DNA of 64,000 nt from Bacteroidales bacterium (GTDB lineage: Bacteria > Bacteroidota > Bacteroidia > Bacteroidales > Bacteroidaceae): assembly GCA_015060865.1 (NCBI GenBank), contig SUXS01000004.1:62001-126000 (forward strand), given 5' to 3'. Numbering within the stretch: position 1 is the first letter of the stretch; every line of letters begins with the position of its first letter. This document shows, one piece after another, positions 53,465 through 61,607 of this stretch. A program made the position numbers and the translations under genes. The notes below the pieces were generated by a model. That model saw only the letters and a program-made list of their open reading frames with translations, had not been told where the DNA came from and did not search any database.

Positions 53465-56083
53465 ATGCAACACCTCCCCACAAACACCCTCCTCCAAGGA
53501 GGCAAATACAAGATAGAGCGCGTACTGGGCCAAGGCGGCTTCGGCATCACCTACTTGGCTGTGCAGACGATGCTTGGACGTATTGTCTGCATCAAGGAAT
53601 TCTTCTTAAAGGATTTCTGTACTCGCACGGCATCAGGGGAGGTTGTAAATGGAATGGCTGCAAGTAGTGAGTTTGTTGAGCGCTACCGTAATAAGTTCAT
53701 TAAAGAGGCACGAATAATATCTAAGTTCGACCATCCCAACATAATACATGTGTTAGATACATTCACCGAGAATGGCACTGCATACTATGTGATGGAATAC
53801 ATCGAAGGTGCTTCTTTGGATGAAATAATTAGAAGAGATGGTGCAATGCCTGAAGACAAGGCTATGGGCTATATTAAACAAGTAGCACGTGCTTTAGACT
53901 ACATACACCAACGCAGTGTCAATCACCTGGATGTGAAGCCTGCCAATATTATGGTTAGCCGAAGCGACAACAGAGCTATACTCATTGACTTCGGTGTTTC
54001 CAAGCAATATGATGAGCAAGGCGAACAGACGAGTTCTACTCCTATAGGTATCAGTCATGGCTATGCTCCAATAGAACAATACCGAGCAGGCGGTGTGAGC
54101 ACCTTTTCTCCTCAGTCTGACATATACGCTTTGGGTGCTACTTTATATAAGTTGATTACGGGAAATACACCTCCACAACCATCAGATATCATCAATGATG
54201 GTTTGCCGCAGCTACCAAACAATGTATCTGCTGAGCTAAAGAACCTTATCTGTTATGCTATGCAGATAAGAAAAGGTGATAGACCCGATAGTGTAGATTG
54301 CTTTATGGCGGTTTCTTCGCAAATTACGAATGGCGCAGAAGATACTATACAAGTAGAGAGGCTGGAGGTCAGTTATTCAGATGCTATACAGATTTGTAAG
54401 GAGGCGCAGAGTTTATCCCAACAAGGTGATACAAGAGCACAAGAATTATATCGGAAGGCGTTCGGCATGTTCCTTGCTGTTTCGCTTGAGGGTAATGCCG
54501 ATGCTCAATTCAACCTAGCCTATTGCTATTCAAACGGATTAGGAGTTGAAATAGATAACGAAAAGGCCGCTGAATGGTATCGCAGATCTGCTGAACAAGG
54601 AAATTCCTCTTCTCAAAATAATCTTGGGGTATGTTATAGCAATGGACGAGGTGTCAATCAAGATAAAGCCAAAGCAGCGGAATGGTATAGGAAAGCTGCA
54701 GAACAAGGGGAGGCTTACGCTCAATGTAACTTGGCAGACTGCTATAAAGACGGCATCGGTGTAGAGAAAGATTTAGCATTAGCAGTTCTGTGGTATAAGA
54801 AATCTGCCGACCAGCAGCATGAGAGAGCAATGCTGGCGCTTGCCGACTGCTATTATTATGGTAAAGGTATCGAGCAGAATAAAGAAGAGGCAATAAATAT
54901 ATATAAGTCCTTGGTAGGCAAAGGTAATGAAAAGGCCATTGAAGCGATAAAAAGGATTGAGGAAGAGAATAAATATGAGGCTTGGGAGAAATCCTGGAAA
55001 GGACGGATTTATCATTTTCTTGAGAAACCATTAAAATGGCTGCCATCACGCAAAGTCCTATTTGTGTGTATGCTTGTATGGTTAGTCTATTTTTTACTAA
55101 AAGATGGCGGGGTTATTAAAGATTTCTTTGGTTTTTCAACTGATACAGAATTTACGATATTATGTAGCTTCCTTATAGTAATGTTATTTTCTAATTGGTT
55201 AAAAGCTGTACGGGGCTTTCTCGAATATAACAAAGAAAAGGGTGCGTTTTTTCTTTCCTTCTTTTATTTGATTGCTATAGTAGTAATATGTTTTATAAGC
55301 CAATCTTTATCAAATGTATCAGATGTTTCTAATCAGTCTATTCCGATAGATAAAGAATCAACGAGTATATCAGAAGATATAGGTGCTAAAGTAGGTCCGA
55401 AACAAAATGAGTTTAGGACACAAAAGTATTCAATAAAAAAAGAAGAGGCTAATTTTAAGTATTCTGTTCAAGTGGATTACCCTATTGAAGGAAATGAAAA
55501 TGTGACTCTAAATATTAAAGAATGGATTGTTGAATCTTTATCGGTGAAATACGATGGAAGTTTAGATGATCCTAAAAGCATTCTTGAGGCAGGATATCAG
55601 AAAGCTAAGAAAGAAAGTAATCCCGAGTTTCCATCAGAAAGTCAATTTGAGATTCAGAATATTTACAGAACGAATAATTTTATAACATATGAGAAAACTT
55701 TCTATGGTTATGAAGGTGGTACTCATGGTTATAGTCATAAAGGTGGTGTTACTTTTAGAAACAACGATGGTCGTCGTTTTGGATGGGATATGATTGTAAA
55801 AGAACGCTCCTTAAAAGACTTAATCATCGAAGGTTTGAAGAAACAATATTTTAAGGTCGATACAGATGAAGAATTCTTTGATAAAATCATGTTGGATGTT
55901 ACTGAAAATCGATTTAATTTCCCTTTCCCGAGAACAGCTCCATGGATAACATCTGAAGGAGTTGTATTCCAATATCAGGAATATGAAATTGCAGCATATG
56001 TATATGGCGATCCTTATTGTGTAATTCCATTATCAGTTGTTCAGAACTACTTTTCTTCGTCAGCTAAAAAGCTATTAGAATAA
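53465..56083 (+). CDS. Hanks-type Ser/Thr kinase 4 with Sel1 repeats and DUF3298 domain
   Basis: Protein of 872 residues. Kinase domain about 11-283 (GQGGFGITYLA, CIKEF, NHLDVKPANIM, LIDFGVSK). The following EDTIQVE contains T294. Sel1-like repeats occupy about 345-500 (AEWYRRSAEQGNSSSQNNLGVCYSNGRGV type). Three hydrophobic segments lie at about 528-614. The C-terminal ~215 residues resemble DUF3298/RsiV-like domains (FYGYEGGTHGYSHKGGVTF), as in anti-sigma factor RsiV, which binds lysozyme. An external ligand sensor joined to a cytoplasmic kinase is the likely design. Confidence 0.9.
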   Translation: MQHLPTNTLLQGGKYKIERVLGQGGFGITYLAVQTMLGRIVCIKEFFLKDFCTRTASGEVVNGMAASSEFVERYRNKFIKEARIISKFDHPNIIHVLDTFTENGTAYYVMEYIEGASLDEIIRRDGAMPEDKAMGYIKQVARALDYIHQRSVNHLDVKPANIMVSRSDNRAILIDFGVSKQYDEQGEQTSSTPIGISHGYAPIEQYRAGGVSTFSPQSDIYALGATLYKLITGNTPPQPSDIINDGLPQLPNNVSAELKNLICYAMQIRKGDRPDSVDCFMAVSSQITNGAEDTIQVERLEVSYSDAIQICKEAQSLSQQGDTRAQELYRKAFGMFLAVSLEGNADAQFNLAYCYSNGLGVEIDNEKAAEWYRRSAEQGNSSSQNNLGVCYSNGRGVNQDKAKAAEWYRKAAEQGEAYAQCNLADCYKDGIGVEKDLALAVLWYKKSADQQHERAMLALADCYYYGKGIEQNKEEAINIYKSLVGKGNEKAIEAIKRIEEENKYEAWEKSWKGRIYHFLEKPLKWLPSRKVLFVCMLVWLVYFLLKDGGVIKDFFGFSTDTEFTILCSFLIVMLFSNWLKAVRGFLEYNKEKGAFFLSFFYLIAIVVICFISQSLSNVSDVSNQSIPIDKESTSISEDIGAKVGPKQNEFRTQKYSIKKEEANFKYSVQVDYPIEGNENVTLNIKEWIVESLSVKYDGSLDDPKSILEAGYQKAKKESNPEFPSESQFEIQNIYRTNNFITYEKTFYGYEGGTHGYSHKGGVTFRNNDGRRFGWDMIVKERSLKDLIIEGLKKQYFKVDTDEEFFDKIMLDVTENRFNFPFPRTAPWITSEGVVFQYQEYEIAAYVYGDPYCVIPLSVVQNYFSSSAKKLLE

Positions 56084-56094
56084 ATTCATTTATT

Positions 56095-57354
56095 ATGCAA
56101 CACCTCCCCACAAACACCCTCCTTCAAGGAGGCAAATACAAGATAGAGCGCGTACTCGGCCAAGGCGGCTTCGGTATTACTTACTTGGCTAATCAAGTGA
56201 TGTTAGACCGCAAGGTCTGCATCAAAGAGTTCTTCTTTAAGGACTATTGTAACCGAACTGCTGCAGGTGAAGTCACTGCAGGTACTACAGGAAGCAAAGA
56301 GATAGTAGAGCGTTTCCTTAAAAAATTCCTGAAGGAAGCACGGACGATATCGAAGTTGTCTCATCCCAATATTATTGTGATTTTAGACATCTTCCAAGAG
56401 AATGGTACAGCCTACTATGTGATGGAATACATCGAGGGCTATTCATTGGCTGACAAAGTAAGTCAACAAGGTGCCCTACGAGAAAGCGAAGCCGTGGAGT
56501 ATGTCAAGCAGATAGGAAGTGCATTGGAATATATCCACCAACGACGCATCAATCACTTGGATGTGAAGCCTGCAAATATTATGATTCGCCGATGCGACAA
56601 CAAAGCTATATTAATAGATTTTGGAGTATCAAAGCAATATGACGTGCAGGGTGGACAGACTAGTACCACTCCTGTGGGCATCAGCCACGGCTATGCGCCA
56701 ATGGAACAATATATGGCTGATGGTGTGAGTACATTCTCGCCACAGACCGATATCTATGCTTTAGGTGCAACTCTATACAATCTGTTGACAGCATCACTCC
56801 CGCCTGCTCCTCATCAAATATTGACCAATGGAATCAGTATCCCATCACATATATCTTCTCCTTTAGCAAATGCCATCCGGCAAGCAATGGAGCAAAATAG
56901 GAGTAAGAGGCCTGGGAGCATTTCTGCATTCGTATCTTTACTGCGTATTAATGCCTCTATGGCAATACACGCTCACGAAAAGGTTAATGAACCATGCGAT
57001 ACGACAAGAATCCTACAAACACAAAATGTCAATAAGCAGAAAAGCAAAGATGAATTAATTGAAGAAGCATTAAGAATGTGGGATGAATCCGATAAGGGGA
57101 GAAAGTATCATATTTATAAGAAGTGGGAAAATCTACTATGCACTCTTATGTTTATATCAGTAGGAATGTTTTTAATTCCAATCATAATAGGAACTTTTAT
57201 TGATGTTGGCTCATTAGAGAATGCTTTTATTTTCAGTACCATTGCTGGCCTTGTAATATTTATAACCTTAGTAATTATTGCACTTCGATTTGAAAAGTTT
57301 TTCCAAGAACGAAGTGATGTTGCAAATGGCCGTTATGCACCTGAGAATCCATAA
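56095..57354 (+). CDS. Hanks-type Ser/Thr kinase 5 with two C-terminal membrane segments
   Basis: Protein of 419 residues. Kinase domain about 11-283 with GQGGFGITYLA, CIKEF, NHLDVKPANIM and LIDFGVSK. The linker holds CDTTRILQT (T304). Two hydrophobic segments at about 347-370 and 378-400 anchor the protein, leaving a short polar tail; there is no external sensor domain. It is the last gene of the unit that starts at kinase 3 and begins 11 bp after kinase 4. Confidence 0.9.
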   Translation: MQHLPTNTLLQGGKYKIERVLGQGGFGITYLANQVMLDRKVCIKEFFFKDYCNRTAAGEVTAGTTGSKEIVERFLKKFLKEARTISKLSHPNIIVILDIFQENGTAYYVMEYIEGYSLADKVSQQGALRESEAVEYVKQIGSALEYIHQRRINHLDVKPANIMIRRCDNKAILIDFGVSKQYDVQGGQTSTTPVGISHGYAPMEQYMADGVSTFSPQTDIYALGATLYNLLTASLPPAPHQILTNGISIPSHISSPLANAIRQAMEQNRSKRPGSISAFVSLLRINASMAIHAHEKVNEPCDTTRILQTQNVNKQKSKDELIEEALRMWDESDKGRKYHIYKKWENLLCTLMFISVGMFLIPIIIGTFIDVGSLENAFIFSTIAGLVIFITLVIIALRFEKFFQERSDVANGRYAPENP

Positions 57355-57357
57355 TTC

Positions 57358-57436
57358 TATCTCATCCATCCTACTCCCCATTTCATCCAATAAACGAATG
57401 ATATCTTGGATATTTACAAAATAATCTGTTTGTTTG
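57358..57436 (+). promoter_or_regulatory. LytTR-type site and promoter of the 57.5-63.2 kb unit
   Basis: TATCTCATCC (57358-57367) and CATTTCATCC (57379-57388), 21-bp period; TTG at 57406-57408 after 17 bp; weak -7 TTTGTTTG at 57429-57436 after 20 bp. Confidence 0.68.
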
Positions 57437-57483
57437 CTGAAGAGATATAATACAGGAACTAATAACATTAAAAATATACAACT

Positions 57484-58503
57484 ATGAACAACGAAGAAAC
57501 AAAGGTTCTGAACCAATCAGAAGAGACTGTAGTAATGAACAATGCTACTGACAAGAGAGAAGAAACTGTAGTGGAAAACACAGCGACAGCAACCGCAAAG
57601 AAGAAGTCGGTAATCAATGACAAGGCTGCATACGCTGCCGGAGGTTTTGCTGCAGGTTTGGCAAGCGGCGTGGCTGGCAGTGCTTTTGCGGCATCACCCG
57701 ACAAACCTGTAGATGTAGCAGAAGAGGTGGTGGTAGCTCCCGAAAACACAGAAGAGGTAGCTGCAGAGCCTGCTGTTGCGGCAGAACCTACGACAACTCA
57801 GACTACTACTGCAGCATATACGCAAACGGCTGCGGCTCCTGAACCTGTCTATGCTGCTCCCGACCCCGAGGACGTATTGGTAGCCACAGACGAAGGTGTG
57901 CGCATAGCACAGGTCGATGACAGTGCTTCGTTCGCAGAGGCTTTTGCTGACGCTCGTGCTCAAGTGGGTCCTGGTGGTGCTTTCGAGTGGAGAGGTCATG
58001 TGTACAACACCTACTACGAAGAGGAGTGGAACAATATGAGTGCTGAAGCACGTGCTGAGTACCAACAGAAGATCGACTACGAGACCATCTCTGGCGACAC
58101 AACGGAACCAACATCTACAGTCGCAGATCAACATACGATGGCCTCGGACACTGAAATGATAGACGAGCAGTCAGATGGCGATAGTATCAAGATACTGGGC
58201 GTAGAGGCTGTGGTAGATGCTGAAGGTAACCCGATGACAGTAGCTGCCATTGAGGTGGAAGGTGAGCAGGCTCTGCTGGTCGATGTAGACAATGATGGCA
58301 CGATGGATGCACTCATCGCAGACGACAACTGTGATGGTCAGATTGACCCGTACCAAGAGATATACGATATCTCAGACTGTGGCATCGAAACGAATGACTT
58401 GATGCAGGGTATGGCTGCCGAGCAGGATCCCAATACGTATATGGCATATAATGATGATATGCCTGACTATATGAACGATGCTGATGTAAGTGCAATGGCA
58501 TAA
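57484..58503 (+). CDS. Acidic protein with N-terminal EETxV motifs and EF-hand-like loops
   Basis: Protein of 339 residues of unknown family. The N terminus holds three EET(K/V)V motifs (T6, T15, T28) of the kind found in phosphothreonine docking sites. A hydrophobic Ala/Gly segment (about 50-69) may cross the membrane. An Ala/Thr/Pro-rich linker and an acidic C-terminal region follow; near 275-300 VDVDNDGTMDALI and DDNCDGQIDPYQ look like calcium-binding dockerin/EF-hand loops. It is the first gene of the unit with FHA2, phosphatase and kinases 6-7, and a likely kinase substrate and scaffold (inference). Confidence 0.65.
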   Translation: MNNEETKVLNQSEETVVMNNATDKREETVVENTATATAKKKSVINDKAAYAAGGFAAGLASGVAGSAFAASPDKPVDVAEEVVVAPENTEEVAAEPAVAAEPTTTQTTTAAYTQTAAAPEPVYAAPDPEDVLVATDEGVRIAQVDDSASFAEAFADARAQVGPGGAFEWRGHVYNTYYEEEWNNMSAEARAEYQQKIDYETISGDTTEPTSTVADQHTMASDTEMIDEQSDGDSIKILGVEAVVDAEGNPMTVAAIEVEGEQALLVDVDNDGTMDALIADDNCDGQIDPYQEIYDISDCGIETNDLMQGMAAEQDPNTYMAYNDDMPDYMNDADVSAMA

Positions 58504-58508
58504 GTGAC

Positions 58509-59057
58509 ATGGGAAAGATATTTTTAGTATGCCCCAACTGCAAAACGCGCCTCTCATGCCCCGAGGTGCCTGGGTATCAAGACAAGATTGTGACTTGCCC
58601 TATCTGTCAGTTCAAAGCCAAGGCCAATGTGTATCAGAGTGGTGCACTGGGCCAAGGCGGACAGGGTAGCGACGACGAGGCCACCCAACTGCCCGGAGCC
58701 ATGATGCAGCAGAAGAGCGATATGGGGCAGATACGAGTGGAGACTACCGGTCAGCACTGCCCCCTGAAGATGGGCACCAACGTGATTGGCCGTTTGGCAC
58801 AAAGCGGAAAGGCAGATATACAGATAACGCACGATGAGTATATGAGTCGTCGACATCTGCAGATTGATGTAGTGAAGACTGCATATGGCATCGAACATCA
58901 CTTGGTAGAGATCAATTCGAAGAACATCATTGTTCTGAATGATACCCCCATACAGCGAGGCGACATCCTGAAACTGAAGTTCGGAGATAAACTCACATTG
59001 GGGAAAACCAACATCTACTTGGAAGAGACCGATGATGAGGCTACACAAATAGTATAA
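58509..59057 (+). CDS. FHA-domain protein with N-terminal zinc ribbon
   Basis: Soluble protein of 182 residues. The N-terminal ribbon has CPNC (C8, C11) and CPIC (C30, C33). A linker carries SDDEATQ (T59). The FHA domain (about 78-170) keeps GR in NVIGRLAQ, SRRH and an N after the next strand. The last residues repeat the linker motif as DDEATQIV with T179. Such a protein can be phosphorylated by the kinases and then bind its own or another FHA domain, as described for mycobacterial GarA. Genes before and after are 5 and 10 bp away. Confidence 0.9.
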   Translation: MGKIFLVCPNCKTRLSCPEVPGYQDKIVTCPICQFKAKANVYQSGALGQGGQGSDDEATQLPGAMMQQKSDMGQIRVETTGQHCPLKMGTNVIGRLAQSGKADIQITHDEYMSRRHLQIDVVKTAYGIEHHLVEINSKNIIVLNDTPIQRGDILKLKFGDKLTLGKTNIYLEETDDEATQIV

Positions 59058-59067
59058 TATACGGATT

Positions 59068-60264
59068 ATGGAAATCAAGATAAGACAACCGCTATCCTTT
59101 AGCGAAATAGGGCGCAAGGATAATCAAGAGGATAATGTATATCCTTCGCCCAAGGAGGTGACTGTAGCCAACCGTTTCTTCATCCTGTGTGACGGAATGG
59201 GCGGTCACGAGAACGGCGAGGTGGCCAGCGATACGGTGTGCCGTGCATTGGGCCAATACTTTGAAACACATATCCCTGCCGACGGCATTGTCACTACCGA
59301 CTATTTCAAGGAGGCATTGGAATATGCCTATGATGAGCTGGACAAGCAGGACAATGGAGCCGTCAAGAAGATGGGCACAACGATGACTTGCCTTTATCTG
59401 CACAAGAAGGGCTATCTCGTAGCACATATCGGTGACAGCCGCATCTATCATGTACGTCCAGAGAACACCGACCTCACAAAAGGACGATTGGGAATCATAT
59501 ATCAATCCTCCGACCACTCGCTCGTGAACGATCTGCTGAAAGCGGGTGAACTGACGGAAGAGGAAGCCATCAACTTCCCGCAAAAGAACATCATCACTCG
59601 TGCCATGCAACCCAATTTGGAACGCAGGTTCAAGGCCGATGTTTTCTCATTTACCGATATCAAGGCAGGCGATTACTTCTTCCTCTGCAGTGACGGCATC
59701 TTGGAGCAGCTGACCAATGAGCGACTCTGCGAGATACTGTCCGACACCACGACATCAGATAAGCAAAAGCTTGATGCAATCCGCCAAGTATGCTATGGCA
59801 ACACCAAGGATAATTTTACTTGCTACCTCATTCCGATAGATAAAGTAATACCAGAGAATGACGATTCACACGAAAGTGGTGATGATATCATTGCAGGAGT
59901 AGTATTGGAATGTGAGGAGGAAGAGCATTGCACGATTGCTCCAACAATGCAAAATGTTCCCCCTCAACCTACCACAAAAGGACATACACCCAAGAAAAAC
60001 TTTCCTTGGAAATGGATAGCATTGGCCATACTTATCATAGCATCACTGACGTATGCCATAACAACATGGTTAGGAGGTGACGAAAAGGAAGTAAAACCTA
60101 TGGCAGAGCAAGCTACAGAAACTATAGAAATAGAAGAAGAACAAACAGGAACGAAAGAATCATGCATTTACGAGAAAACACACTCCTCCAAGGAGGAAAA
60201 TACCGCATCGTCCGATTCATCAGTAGTGGAGGATTCGGCTGCACTTATGAAGCTGAGCATGTGA
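59068..60264 (+). CDS. PP2C-family protein phosphatase with membrane anchor
   Basis: PPM/PP2C phosphatase of 398 residues, expected to reverse phosphorylation by the kinases. The metal-binding motifs are present: DGMGGHENGEVAS, GDSRIYHV, CSDGILEQ and KDNFT, with the N-terminal RKDNQED aspartate. The catalytic part ends near 260. A linker leads to a membrane segment at about 312-331. The final 34 codons overlap the kinase 6 start by 103 bp in another frame, so the tail is overprinted. Probably translationally coupled to kinase 6. Confidence 0.92.
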   Translation: MEIKIRQPLSFSEIGRKDNQEDNVYPSPKEVTVANRFFILCDGMGGHENGEVASDTVCRALGQYFETHIPADGIVTTDYFKEALEYAYDELDKQDNGAVKKMGTTMTCLYLHKKGYLVAHIGDSRIYHVRPENTDLTKGRLGIIYQSSDHSLVNDLLKAGELTEEEAINFPQKNIITRAMQPNLERRFKADVFSFTDIKAGDYFFLCSDGILEQLTNERLCEILSDTTTSDKQKLDAIRQVCYGNTKDNFTCYLIPIDKVIPENDDSHESGDDIIAGVVLECEEEEHCTIAPTMQNVPPQPTTKGHTPKKNFPWKWIALAILIIASLTYAITTWLGGDEKEVKPMAEQATETIEIEEEQTGTKESCIYEKTHSSKEENTASSDSSVVEDSAALMKLSM

Positions 60265-61595
60265 TGCTCGGTGAGCGAGTAGCTATTAAGGAGTTCTTCG
60301 TTAAGGACTTCTGCAATCGTGATGAGGCGACCGCACATGTTACAGTTGGTACGCAAAGCAAGAAGGGATTGGTAGACAAACTGAAACACAAGTTTGTGGA
60401 AGAGGCCAAAATGCTGTACCGCATGCAGCACTCGGGCATCGTGCGTGTGTTCGATATCTTTGAAGAGAACGATACGGCCTACTTTGTGATGGACTATATC
60501 AATGGGCCTTCGCTAAGCGAAATCGTTAATAAGGAGGGGCCTCTTAACGAAGCACGTGCCATAAAGTATATCCGCCAAATAGCTGAGGCCTTAAAATACG
60601 TCCATGAGCGCGATAGACTACATCTTGACATCAAGCCTGGAAATATAATGATAAACCAAGAGGACCAAGCTATTTTAATTGACTTTGGCGCATCGAAACA
60701 ATACGATGAACAGGATGGCGAGAATACATCCACCTTACTTGGAACGACTCCTGGTTATGCTCCGCTCGAACAGATGGGTAATGACGTAGTGAAGTTTATG
60801 CCTGCCACTGATATTTACGCTCTTGGTGCTACACTCTACAAACTGTTGACAGGTATTACTCCACTCAGCGCAAATCTATTGGCGAGTGGTGAAGAGTTGG
60901 AACCATTGCCTGAAAATATTAGCGAAGCCACACGCAAAGCTGTAGAGGAGGCCATGCGTACCAATAAGAAAAAACGTCCACAAACGATAGATGATTTCCT
61001 CTTGTTGCTCAGGGATGATAGCTCAAAACCCCAATCGATAGAAGTACAATTAACCAAGACAACACTGACTGCTGACGAAGAATCAACCCTCATCATAGGG
61101 AACGAACAATTTAGCAACCACACCGTAGATGCCGTTAGACAAACCATTAATGGGCATAAATACGTAGATCTAGGACTTAGCGTTAAATGGGCAACATGCA
61201 ATATAGGGGCAAAATCTCCAGAAGGTATAGGCACACTTCTCGATTGGAATTCAAGACATGTGGAAATCCCAAAGTGGGGAGGAACTTGGCGTATACCTAC
61301 GAAAGAAGAACAAGATGAATTAAGGCAAAAATGTAGATTTGAATTATCATCAGAGAATGGGATAAAAGGTTATCGTGTAATAGCAGGTAATGGGAATAGC
61401 ATTTTCTTACCTTTTACAGGGTTTAATATGTTTGATCAAGGAATAATGTCAGCAGATAAAGGGTATTATTGGTCTGAAACGTTGCATAAGTTCAATCACG
61501 GCACAGCATACTTTCTATTCCTAAACAATGATTCAATAGACTGGCGAAATTCAAATTTACATTATGCCATGGCTATTCGTCCCGTATGCGACTAA
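60162..61595 (+). CDS. Hanks-type Ser/Thr kinase 6 with FISUMP domain
   Basis: Protein of 477 residues of a second kinase subfamily shared with kinase 7: the P-loop is SSGGFGCTYEA, then VAIKEFF, LHLDIKPGNIM and LIDFGASK (kinase domain about 11-285). The linker carries DEESTLIIG (T309). No membrane segment is visible. A FISUMP-type domain (about 325-477, VDLGLSVKWATCNIG, YYWSET, AIRPV) ends the protein. Its first 34 codons lie inside the phosphatase gene; the start MHLRENTLLQGGKY aligns with the other kinases and is secure. Confidence 0.9.
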   Translation: MHLRENTLLQGGKYRIVRFISSGGFGCTYEAEHVMLGERVAIKEFFVKDFCNRDEATAHVTVGTQSKKGLVDKLKHKFVEEAKMLYRMQHSGIVRVFDIFEENDTAYFVMDYINGPSLSEIVNKEGPLNEARAIKYIRQIAEALKYVHERDRLHLDIKPGNIMINQEDQAILIDFGASKQYDEQDGENTSTLLGTTPGYAPLEQMGNDVVKFMPATDIYALGATLYKLLTGITPLSANLLASGEELEPLPENISEATRKAVEEAMRTNKKKRPQTIDDFLLLLRDDSSKPQSIEVQLTKTTLTADEESTLIIGNEQFSNHTVDAVRQTINGHKYVDLGLSVKWATCNIGAKSPEGIGTLLDWNSRHVEIPKWGGTWRIPTKEEQDELRQKCRFELSSENGIKGYRVIAGNGNSIFLPFTGFNMFDQGIMSADKGYYWSETLHKFNHGTAYFLFLNNDSIDWRNSNLHYAMAIRPVCD

Positions 61596-61607
61596 ATATT
61601 GAAACAT

